Assembly (NCBI RefSeq): GCF_014164585.1
Contig: NZ_JACJFM010000002.1
Location: 26,060 to 88,764, forward strand
Length of the DNA: 62,705 nucleotides
Origin: Oceanospirillum sediminis
Lineage (GTDB): Bacteria; Pseudomonadota; Gammaproteobacteria; Pseudomonadales; Halomonadaceae
Direction: 5' to 3'
Shown: positions 55,489 to 62,705 of the stretch, one piece after another
Position numbering within the stretch: position 1 is the stretch's first letter
Layout: the number at the start of each line of letters is the position of its first letter
The notes under the pieces: model-generated
Seen by the model: the letters and a program-made list of their open reading frames with translations, nothing else
The model's database searches: none
Told to the model about the DNA's origin: nothing
Made by a program: the position numbers and the translations under genes

Positions 55489-56523
55489 TCAGAGAATCCA
55501 CTCCAAACCATACCCTCTGCGTCCTTGTAAACCTCCGGAATGAAGAAGAATCACAGTGTCCCCGGAAGAACACTCACCTCTGTCAACCGCCTGAAAAAAT
55601 CGATAAAACAGTTTGCCGGTATAGACAGGATCAAGCTGCACGCCAGTTTCCAGCTCAAACTGACTAAGCCAGCTAATCAGCTCTGGCTTTACCCGGCCAT
55701 ACCCTCCGCCATGCCCATCAGTTAACAACTGTAAAGCAGCTGAACAATGCTCAGGCACCAGTCCGTTTCTTATAGCCGGTTCCAATTTCTCAACGACATC
55801 ATCGTATAAAAAGCTACCGCCTTTCAGTACAGGCACCCCTGTTACCCGATAAGGCATCGTTCTGGCAGCCAGCAGCCCGGCAACGGTGCCACCGGTCCCC
55901 ATCGCACACCACAACTGGTCAGGCTTAAGCCCCCCTTGACGACAATCCTGCTCTATTTCGCGTCCCAGAGCCATTACCCCGGGTAAAGCCAGATCACTGC
56001 TACCGCCCTCTGGTACCAGATAATAGCCTTTATACTGCTCACTCAGCGTATTCAGCCAGTCCGGTTCGCCCCTCTTTCGATACTCAACCCTGGAAACAAA
56101 GTGACACTGCATCCCCCAACTCACGGCATCCTGAAGCATCCGACTGTGACTCAGTAATTCAGGCTCACCTCTGATAACCGCTGTCAGAGGAAGATCCAGC
56201 AGACGACAGGCTTTTGCCAGAGCATGGATATGATTAGACCAGGCACCGCCAAAAGATAAAACACCGTCAGCGTTATTCTGCAAAGCCTGAGCCAGATTAA
56301 ACTTCAGCTTATACCACTTATTACCCGATATAACCGGATGAATCAGATCTGTCCTTTTCAGCAGAACATTAATACCTTTCTGCTCCAGAAGAGGATGGAT
56401 CAGAGGTAACAAAGGTGCCGGGCTAATGTGATCTTCCAGCTCAGCAAGTCGCTCAGGCAAGCCTGCTTTCAGCCAGCTTATAGGGTCAACAGAGATATTT
56501 TCAGATCGCAACACAGTATCCAT
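55489..56523 (-). CDS. PLP enzyme, ACC deaminase/D-cysteine desulfhydrase family
   Basis: The 344-residue fold-type II PLP protein has the PLP lysine in ISGNKWYKLKFNL near residue 72, SFGGAWSNHIHALA near 95, VPEGGSS near 172, and the phosphate-binding GTGGTVAGLL near 208. These fit the ACC deaminase/D-cysteine desulfhydrase family, most often annotated as the latter when no ACC-specific context exists. It lies 64 bp before the DyP gene and may share its transcript. Confidence 0.86.
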   Translation of the reverse strand: MDTVLRSENISVDPISWLKAGLPERLAELEDHISPAPLLPLIHPLLEQKGINVLLKRTDLIHPVISGNKWYKLKFNLAQALQNNADGVLSFGGAWSNHIHALAKACRLLDLPLTAVIRGEPELLSHSRMLQDAVSWGMQCHFVSRVEYRKRGEPDWLNTLSEQYKGYYLVPEGGSSDLALPGVMALGREIEQDCRQGGLKPDQLWCAMGTGGTVAGLLAARTMPYRVTGVPVLKGGSFLYDDVVEKLEPAIRNGLVPEHCSAALQLLTDGHGGGYGRVKPELISWLSQFELETGVQLDPVYTGKLFYRFFQAVDRGECSSGDTVILLHSGGLQGRRGYGLEWIL

Positions 56524-56583
56524 TTCACAGAGAAGACATCAGAAACAAGAAGATAAGTAAAACCTGCTACAGGGACCTATAGT

Positions 56584-57033
56584 TTATTTCAGATGCCGGG
56601 CCAGAAAACGATCCAGAGCATTACCAAATGCCTGCCGGTCTTTCTGATTGAGCGCTGCCGGGCCGCCAGTCTGAACACCACTGCTTCTCAGATCAGACAT
56701 AAAGTCCCTCATCATCAGGCGCTCTTTAATATTATTTTCCGTGTATAACTCTCCTCTGGGGTTCAATGCATGTGCTTTCTTTTCCAGCACTTCAGCCGCG
56801 AGAGGAATATCAGCAGTAATGACCAGATCTCCGGCTTTAAGCTGCTGAACAATATAGTTGTCTGCTACGTCATATCCCGCCGGTACCTGAATAGCACGTA
56901 TCAGAGAAGATGCAGGTACACTGATCCCCTGATTAGCCACCAGAGTTACAGAAATGGATAATCGCTGAGAAGCCCGGAACAGAATTTCTTTAATCACTTT
57001 AGGGCAAGCATCGGCATCTACCCAGATATGCAT
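56584..57033 (-). CDS. YaiI/YqxD-family (DUF188) protein
   Basis: The 149-residue protein is of the YaiI/YqxD family, which has a PIN-like fold. It begins with [18 protein letters not shown], has [17 protein letters not shown] near 80 (quoted in part), and ends with the [19 protein letters not shown] block. I choose the ATG at 57031-57033, which has AGGAG nine bases upstream; the frame runs 16 codons further without a site. Function is not established. Confidence 0.93.
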   Translation of the reverse strand: MHIWVDADACPKVIKEILFRASQRLSISVTLVANQGISVPASSLIRAIQVPAGYDVADNYIVQQLKAGDLVITADIPLAAEVLEKKAHALNPRGELYTENNIKERLMMRDFMSDLRSSGVQTGGPAALNQKDRQAFGNALDRFLARHLK

Positions 57034-57304
57034 AACAATTCTCCTGACAGTATGAGGCAATGACTCTGATAGCCTTGTCATACAGATTATTCAAAAAGCT
57101 ATTATCAACGGCTCAGGTAAAAAAGTCGAAGGAGTATATCTATGCCTTTATTCAGACAAACAGAAGCAACATCAGATCAAGGTAAATATTAAGTAAAGCA
57201 GCTTGCAGAGATTCATCCCTTTATCACAGTGTCGCTCTTATATTACCCTCTTTAAAATAATAACAGAGCCTGGACTCACCCAATCTGAATTAAAGGAAAG
57301 AATT

Positions 57305-58978
57305 ATGGCCAGAGATAAGCTGAAAAAACTGGTACTGTCTTCATTAGCCGTGCTGACCACCATCCCGGCCCAGCAGAGTTTTGCATCAGATGACACCTTT
57401 ATTGTGCAAAGAGGAGTGATAGGCAGAGGAGAAGGAAATGACACCTATATCCTTTCCGCATTTCAGATCGATAGTAATGCGGCGATTCAGATTATAGACA
57501 GCCAGGGCAACAATGAAATTCAGTTGATTGGTGGATTAAGTATCACCAGCTCTCAGGTTGCACCTGATGCCATCCTGCTGAATCTGAGCAATGGTGCTAC
57601 AGTTACGATTCTTGGTGCTGGCAATTATTCTTATATATCCGGAGGCGACCCGTTAACAGGTATCACTGGCCAGCCCCGAAGCCACTCTGATTTTGTCTCA
57701 TCAATCCTCGGAACCAGCATACCTTCATCCGGTATCAATAACGGTGGCACTTCAACGATAAATAGTGATGGCAGCGCAGATGTAACCCCGGCAGATGATC
57801 CAACAGACACGCCTTCAACCAGCCAGACATATAAGATTGTCGATACTAACCAGAGCCAGTGTTACAACTCTTCAACCGGAAACAGCACCTCTTGCACCGG
57901 TAGCGGTATGGACGCAGATTACTCTGGCAATCAGCCTGATTATACTGTGAGCTCAGGCGGAGATACGGTTACCGATAATGTGACCGGTATTACCTGGACC
58001 CGCAGTGCCGATACGAACAATGACGGTGAACTGGATACCACTGATAAAATGTCTCCAACAGAAGCCGTCAACTACTGCCAGAATCTGACCCTGAACGGAG
58101 AAAGCAACTGGCGCCTGCCCGATATCAAAACAGCTTATTCTCTGATCGACTTCAGCGGCCTGGACCCTAGCGGCTATAACGGAACAGACACCTCTCAGCT
58201 CACACCTTTTCTCAATAGTGCTTTTATCGCTGCATTTGGTGACACAGCAGCTGGCGAACGTATTATTGATGCTCAGTACGCCACAACAACACTCTATGTA
58301 TCCACCACCATGAATGGTGATGAAACCATGTTCGGGGTTAATCTGGTTGATGGCCGAATTAAAGGCTATCCAACCAGTAGTAAATTCTATGTTCTCTGCG
58401 CGACAGGCAATGAAGACTATGGAGTAAACAGCTTTACGGATAATAATGATGGGACCATCAGTGACTCCGCAACCGGTCTGATGTGGCATAAAAACGATAC
58501 CACCTCCCTGGGCTGGGAAGATGCCATTAATACCTGTGAAGCCTCATCGACAGCCGGACATTCTGACTGGCGTTTACCCAACATAAAAGAGCTACAGAGT
58601 ATTCTGGATTACACCCGCTCGCCTGACACCACCTCCAGCGCAGCAATAGATCCGGTATTCAGCACTACCTCATTCATCAATGAAGAAGGCGAAACTGACT
58701 GGCAGAGCTACTGGAGCTCAACCACTCACGCTAATTACAATCTTAATGGTAGTAGTGCAGCCTACATGTCATTTGGACGCGCTCTGGGATACATCAATAA
58801 TACATTTATGGATGTACATGGTGCAGGGGCTCAGCGTAGCGACAATAAAGTCAGCCCGACCAGTGTTGGTGGAGCAACGTCAGGCACAGACTCAAACGGA
58901 GAAACTTTCTATTCTCATGGTCCCCAGGGAGATATTCTGCGTAATGACCATATGGTGCGTTGCGTCAGAGATATCTGA
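57305..58978 (+). CDS. secreted protein with two DUF1566 domains
   Basis: The frame is open from 57203, but the ATG at 57305 has AAAGGAA upstream and begins a signal peptide (residues 1-28, ending QQSFAS), giving 557 residues. A Ser/Thr/Gly-rich linker covers about 150-205. Two DUF1566 (Lcl-type) domains follow, at about 225-370 (VTGITWTR, NWRLPDIKTAYSLID) and 380-555 (ATGLMWHK, DWRLPNIKELQSILD). Asp/Asn-rich turns such as DTNNDGELDTTD suggest calcium binding. Location is probably the periplasm or cell surface; function unknown. Confidence 0.85.
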   Translation: MARDKLKKLVLSSLAVLTTIPAQQSFASDDTFIVQRGVIGRGEGNDTYILSAFQIDSNAAIQIIDSQGNNEIQLIGGLSITSSQVAPDAILLNLSNGATVTILGAGNYSYISGGDPLTGITGQPRSHSDFVSSILGTSIPSSGINNGGTSTINSDGSADVTPADDPTDTPSTSQTYKIVDTNQSQCYNSSTGNSTSCTGSGMDADYSGNQPDYTVSSGGDTVTDNVTGITWTRSADTNNDGELDTTDKMSPTEAVNYCQNLTLNGESNWRLPDIKTAYSLIDFSGLDPSGYNGTDTSQLTPFLNSAFIAAFGDTAAGERIIDAQYATTTLYVSTTMNGDETMFGVNLVDGRIKGYPTSSKFYVLCATGNEDYGVNSFTDNNDGTISDSATGLMWHKNDTTSLGWEDAINTCEASSTAGHSDWRLPNIKELQSILDYTRSPDTTSSAAIDPVFSTTSFINEEGETDWQSYWSSTTHANYNLNGSSAAYMSFGRALGYINNTFMDVHGAGAQRSDNKVSPTSVGGATSGTDSNGETFYSHGPQGDILRNDHMVRCVRDI

Positions 58979-59001
58979 TAAGTGATACCTGACCCGGTTA
59001 T

Positions 59002-59039
59002 AAAAAAGCCTGTTATCTAAATGGATAACAGGCTTTTTT
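59002..59039. terminator. bidirectional intrinsic terminator
   Basis: AAAAAAGCCTGTTATC, a 6-base loop and GATAACAGGCTTTTTT form a near-perfect symmetric hairpin with T-runs on both strands. It sits between the converging DUF1566 and fadH genes. Confidence 0.93.
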
Positions 59040-59063
59040 CTTACTCAGCAGCGGTACTTCAGA

Positions 59064-61112
59064 CTACAACTGCGCAGCCAGACGTAAACCCTGATCAATC
59101 GCACGCTTGGCATCAAGCTCAGCCGCAACATCGGCCCCGCCAATTAAGTGCACTGTTTTGCCTGCCTGCTTCAGCCCATCTTCCAGATCACGACATGGCG
59201 TCTGACCGGCACAGATAATCACTGTATCCACCGGTAACAACTGAGCCTCACCATTAACAGTAAGGTGCAGCCCATGATCATCAACTTTCTGATACTCACA
59301 ACCTGATAGCATTTTCACATTACGTTTTTGCAGTGAAGCTCTGTGAATCCAGCCTGTTGTCTTACCCAGGCCAGCCCCTGGCTTACTGGTCTTCCGTTGT
59401 AGCAGCCAGACTTCACGGGCAGCTTCCGGGTTATGCGCCTCAACACCTTCCACCCCGCCACGGTTCTGAACCGTCAGATCAACGCCCCACTCATGCATAA
59501 ACTCATCAATGTCCAGGCTGGCAGAAGGTCCTTTCTGAGTGACCAGCTCTGACACATCAAAACCAATGCCGCCTGCGCCAATGACAGCGACTTTATCACC
59601 GATGGGTTTAGCTGCTGTAATCGCTTCGATATAACTCACAACTTTGCTGTGATCAATGCCTTCTATATCAGGTGTTCTGGGCACAATACCTGTTGCCAGA
59701 ATAACTTCATCAAATTCAGTCAGATCAGCGGCTTCAACCCTGGTATTTAACTTCAGGTCCACCCCAGTTACATCAATACGGCGGCGGAAATAACGCAATG
59801 TCTCATAGAATTCCTCTTTACCAGGTATGCGCTTAGCATAATTAAACTGCCCGCCTACCTCTGCAGCACTGTCAAACAGAGTAACCTCATGCCCTCTTTC
59901 TGCCGCTGTCGTTGCTGCAGACAACCCTGCCGGGCCAGCACCAACAACAGCGACCTTTTTAACCTGCTCTGCTGGCTTTATCTCAACCTCTGTTTCATGG
60001 CAGGCTCTTGGGTTAACCAGGCAAGACGTCAGCTTCATCTGAAAAGTATGATCCAGACATGCCTGGTTACAGCCGATACAGGTATTGATTTCATCCGCCC
60101 GATCTTCAGCCGCTTTACTGACAAAAGCCGGATCAGCCAGGAAAGGACGAGCCATTGAAACCATATCGGCATGCCCATCAGACAAGACCTGTTCGGCAAC
60201 TTCCGGAGTATTAATACGGTTTGTAGTGATCAGAGGAACACTCAGCACCTGTTTCATCTGCTGAGTCACCCGGGTAAAGGCCGCCCTTGGTACACTGGTC
60301 GCAATAGTCGGGACCCGCGCCTCATGCCAGCCAATACCGGTATTAATCAGGCTGGCACCGGCACTTTCAATCCGTTTACCCAGCTCAACCACTTCTTCCC
60401 AGTCACTGCCACCCTCGACCAGATCCAGCATTGATAAACGGAAAATAATGATAAACTCAGACCCGGTTTTCTCTCTTACCTGGCGCACAATTTCAGTGGC
60501 AAAGCGAATCCGGTTTTCAAAACTGCCACCCCATTCATCCGTGCGTCGATTGGTACGAGCAGCAATGAACTGATTGATCAGATAACCTTCAGAGCCCATG
60601 ATTTCAACGCCATCATAGCCAGCCTGTTGAGCCAGGGCTGCACACTGAACATAATCAGCAATCTGTTTTTCCACTTCTTCAGCGGTTAACTCATGAGGTG
60701 GGAAAGGATTAATAGGTGCCTGAATTGCAGACGGTGCAACCGATCTTTGTGAATAGGCATAACGTCCGGAATGCAGAATCTGCATACAGATACGCCCACC
60801 TTCATTATGTACCGCTTCAGTGATCACTTTATGATGGGCCACTTCTTTTTCATTGGTCAGCTTAGCTGAGCCTTCAAATACAGCACCCTCCTTATTAGGG
60901 GCAATACCACCAGTAACAATCAGCGCAACACCATTTCTGGCTCTTTCTGCATAAAAGACTGCCAAACGCTCAAACCCTCCTGGGGTTTCTTCCAGATTGG
61001 TATGCATTGACCCCATAAGCACCCGGTTTGGCAGAACCACATGCCCAAGATCCAGAGGCTTTAGCAAGTTAGGGTAGACAGATGCGCCAGTGTTACTGAT
61101 AGCTGTATTCAC
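59064..61112 (-). CDS. fadH: NADPH-dependent 2,4-dienoyl-CoA reductase
   Basis: This 682-residue iron-sulfur flavoenzyme serves the beta-oxidation of unsaturated fatty acids. It has an N-terminal FMN TIM barrel (about 15-350; AARTNRRTDEWGGSFENR), a 4Fe-4S site with CIGCNQAC and the later SCLVNPRAC, an FAD motif (VVGAGPAGLSAATTAAE near 392) and an NADPH motif (IGAGGIGFDVSE near 510). I place the start at a GTG at 61110-61112, with GAGG eight bases upstream; the frame extends nine codons to a TTG with no site. E. coli FadH has 672 residues. It is divergent from an AraC regulator. Confidence 0.94.
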   Translation of the reverse strand: MNTAISNTGASVYPNLLKPLDLGHVVLPNRVLMGSMHTNLEETPGGFERLAVFYAERARNGVALIVTGGIAPNKEGAVFEGSAKLTNEKEVAHHKVITEAVHNEGGRICMQILHSGRYAYSQRSVAPSAIQAPINPFPPHELTAEEVEKQIADYVQCAALAQQAGYDGVEIMGSEGYLINQFIAARTNRRTDEWGGSFENRIRFATEIVRQVREKTGSEFIIIFRLSMLDLVEGGSDWEEVVELGKRIESAGASLINTGIGWHEARVPTIATSVPRAAFTRVTQQMKQVLSVPLITTNRINTPEVAEQVLSDGHADMVSMARPFLADPAFVSKAAEDRADEINTCIGCNQACLDHTFQMKLTSCLVNPRACHETEVEIKPAEQVKKVAVVGAGPAGLSAATTAAERGHEVTLFDSAAEVGGQFNYAKRIPGKEEFYETLRYFRRRIDVTGVDLKLNTRVEAADLTEFDEVILATGIVPRTPDIEGIDHSKVVSYIEAITAAKPIGDKVAVIGAGGIGFDVSELVTQKGPSASLDIDEFMHEWGVDLTVQNRGGVEGVEAHNPEAAREVWLLQRKTSKPGAGLGKTTGWIHRASLQKRNVKMLSGCEYQKVDDHGLHLTVNGEAQLLPVDTVIICAGQTPCRDLEDGLKQAGKTVHLIGGADVAAELDAKRAIDQGLRLAAQL

Positions 61113-61295
61113 GGTGATATCCTCATCAATCGGATTCAAACGATTGTTTGTTATTTTTATCCAAGCTTAGCGGGATATGGCAGATAAACAATATCCACAG
61201 AATACAAATTGATATCTTTAAATAACAACACACCTTCTCATTTCAATAGAACCAGAGCATACTGTCAGCCCTATATCTAAAAGAAACAGAACACC

Positions 61296-62315
61296 ATGCA
61301 ACTTGGAAATGTTCAGGTTAATTTTCTTCAAGCGATGCGTTCTGCGATCCGGTTATGCCAGCAGGACGCAGACACTCTGTTCGGTCAGTTTGGTCTTGCT
61401 GATCTGGAACAGAGCCACCCTGACCGTCGCATCAGTATTCCGCACTACATGCGCCTTGGGCATGCTGCTATTGAGCTGACCGGACATAAAGAACTTGGCC
61501 TTATTATGGGACAACAGACTCAGCTACATCATTTTGGCAGTCTCGGGTTCTGTGCCCAGAGCAGTGCAACCCTCAAAGACGTACTGTCAGTACTGATTTG
61601 CTATGAACGCCTCTTTAGTGAAAACAGCCGGGGCCATAGCCGTATTATCAGAGCCGATAATAAGACCGGTTTTCAGTTTTACTCCATTTCGCCTTATAAC
61701 GATTACAACCGCTTTGTTGTCGATGCGGTTATCGGAGGCTGGTTAAGCTTTCTGCAAGACTGTAATGGCGAGTCAATAAAAAACTGGAATGGAGCCAGTA
61801 TCGAAATTGAATTTGCCCAACCAGACTATGTTTCCAGCTATGCCTTATGGCCAGTTCCCGTACACTTCGGCATGAAACAGAATATCCTCTGGCTACCAGA
61901 TCACATCGGAGACAAGGTCAATCAGTTTGCCAATCCAGTCAGTCATCAGCAAATGAAACAGATTTGCCTGAAGCAACTGGAACAAATAACAAAAGGACGC
62001 AATATTCAGCAGCAGGTCTCTGAACTGATTGCTATGCATCTGACTGGCCAGACACCAACACTGGAGTTTATTTCTGCAGAAATGCAGCTGGAGCCCTGGA
62101 CATTACGTCGTAAGCTGCACAAGGAAAACAGTAGTTTTAAAGCTTTACTTGATGACACCCGTAAAGCACTTGCCACCCGATATATAAGGGACACACACCT
62201 GAGCAATGGAGAAATAAGTTATTTGATGGGATTTTCAACGCCCGCAGCTTTTCAGAAAGCTTTTAAGCGCTGGCATAATCTGTCTCCGGGACAGTTCAGA
62301 AATCAGCACAGGTAA
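61296..62315 (+). CDS. AraC-family regulator divergent from fadH
   Basis: The 339-residue protein has an N-terminal arabinose-binding-type domain (about 15-195; GLIMGQQTQLHHFGSLGF) and a C-terminal AraC double helix-turn-helix (about 240-338; MQLEPWTLRRKLHKE, then ISYLMGFSTPAAFQKAFKRW). This architecture is that of the OruR/ArgR-like AraC group. Divergence from fadH across 183 bp suggests that it controls fatty-acid or related catabolism, but no operator is evident. Confidence 0.9.
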   Translation: MQLGNVQVNFLQAMRSAIRLCQQDADTLFGQFGLADLEQSHPDRRISIPHYMRLGHAAIELTGHKELGLIMGQQTQLHHFGSLGFCAQSSATLKDVLSVLICYERLFSENSRGHSRIIRADNKTGFQFYSISPYNDYNRFVVDAVIGGWLSFLQDCNGESIKNWNGASIEIEFAQPDYVSSYALWPVPVHFGMKQNILWLPDHIGDKVNQFANPVSHQQMKQICLKQLEQITKGRNIQQQVSELIAMHLTGQTPTLEFISAEMQLEPWTLRRKLHKENSSFKALLDDTRKALATRYIRDTHLSNGEISYLMGFSTPAAFQKAFKRWHNLSPGQFRNQHR

Positions 62316-62390
62316 CCCAGAAGAGTTGGATGAAACAGAAAACAAGTCTGATTTTATTAAGGAAGGGAAAACGGAATACTTAATGATAAA

Positions 62391-62467
62391 TGGCGGACCG
62401 GACGGGACTCGAACCCGCGACCCCCGGCGTGACAGGCCGGTATTCTAACCAACTGAACTACCGGTCC
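62391..62467 (-). tRNA. tRNA-Asp (GTC)
   Basis: The 77-base gene includes the encoded CCA. The acceptor stem GGACCGG pairs with CCGGTCC. The anticodon loop CTGTCAC carries GTC. The T-arm GGTTCGAGTCCC is standard. It closely resembles E. coli tRNA-Asp. Confidence 0.97.
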
Positions 62468-62488
62468 GCATTTCTCATCACAATGAGA

Positions 62489-62564
62489 TGGTGGGTGGTA
62501 CAGGGATCGAACCTGTGACCCCCAGCTTGTAAGGCTGGTGCTCTCCCAGCTGAGCTAACCACCC
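62489..62564 (-). tRNA. tRNA-Val (TAC)
   Basis: The 76-base gene includes the encoded CCA. The acceptor stem GGGTGGT pairs with ACCACCC, and the anticodon loop CTTACAA carries TAC. It lies 21 bases upstream of the first tRNA-Asp on the same strand, so both come from one precursor. Confidence 0.97.
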
Positions 62565-62614
62565 ACTGGTTTGCAGATATACTGCAGGGAGAACTACTTG
62601 TTTCGTAAGCTGTA

Positions 62615-62691
62615 TGGCGGACCGGACGGGACTCGAACCCGCGACCCCCGGCGTGACAGGCCGGTATTCTAACCAACTGAACTACCGGTCC
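62615..62691 (-). tRNA. tRNA-Asp (GTC), second copy
   Basis: This gene is identical to the tRNA-Asp at 62391-62467 over its whole length, as are the 14 bases on its 5' side up to the window edge. It lies 50 bases upstream of tRNA-Val. Confidence 0.97.
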
Positions 62692-62705
62692 GCATTTCTC
62701 ATCAC

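Overview
This window looks like a chromosomal segment of a gammaproteobacterium, most likely a marine, Oceanospirillales-like one. The reasons are the gamma-type TrmA, SlyD, PepN, GlpG, YdcH, YeaC/DUF1315 and FadH proteins, a tRNA-Asp/tRNA-Val cluster close to that of E. coli, and a heavy investment in two-component and c-di-GMP signalling. Base composition looks even. I see no phage, insertion sequence, integrase, CRISPR array or rRNA. The taxon is an inference from protein resemblance only.

Layout. 1-2211: the end of a Bat-type (aerotolerance) operon, with a VWA/TPR protein ending in a long glutamine tract and then BatD. 2279-7232: trmA, an unknown membrane protein, an Hpt/response-regulator pair and a YdcH-like protein. 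7375-15367: a PACE efflux protein divergent from a LysR regulator, murI, a second LysR, YceI, an unknown membrane protein, phhB, a CheX-like protein behind a long structured leader, an MBL hydrolase, and a 51-residue membrane peptide gene with its own terminator.

15591-24575: a complete 2-aminoethylphosphonate (AEP) locus on the minus strand: GntR regulator, FAD oxidoreductase, ABC importer (binding protein, ATPase, fused permease), AEP transaminase PhnW and phosphonatase PhnX. Three perfect 20-bp palindromes sharing the core GGTATATACC lie just upstream of the oxidoreductase, the binding-protein gene and phnW. They define a probable three-promoter regulon. The importer brings AEP in, PhnW makes phosphonoacetaldehyde, and PhnX cleaves it to acetaldehyde and phosphate. 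The FAD enzyme may feed N-substituted AEP into the same intermediate.

24817-41146: an Aer-like chemoreceptor, slyD, pepN, a PAS-GGDEF-EAL protein, DUF2797, DUF1315, a rhomboid protease, a candidate small RNA, a phosphoesterase overlapping nadK, DUF1853, a ZntR-like MerR regulator with a MerR-type promoter, an EamA transporter and a class II aldolase. 41312-50737: a tight four-gene minus-strand signalling operon (REC-HATPase, a large hybrid kinase, REC-EAL-GAF, and a second hybrid kinase with a MASE3-like sensor). It probably links two phosphorelays to c-di-GMP breakdown.

50927-56523: cobC, cobS and cobT (nucleotide-loop assembly of cobalamin) in a row with a YfeX-like DyP peroxidase carrying large acidic or low-complexity extensions and an ACC-deaminase-like PLP enzyme. 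56584-62315: YaiI, a secreted DUF1566 protein, and fadH divergent from an AraC regulator. 62391-62691: tRNA-Asp, tRNA-Val, tRNA-Asp on the minus strand, in what looks like a tandem repeat that continues past the window.
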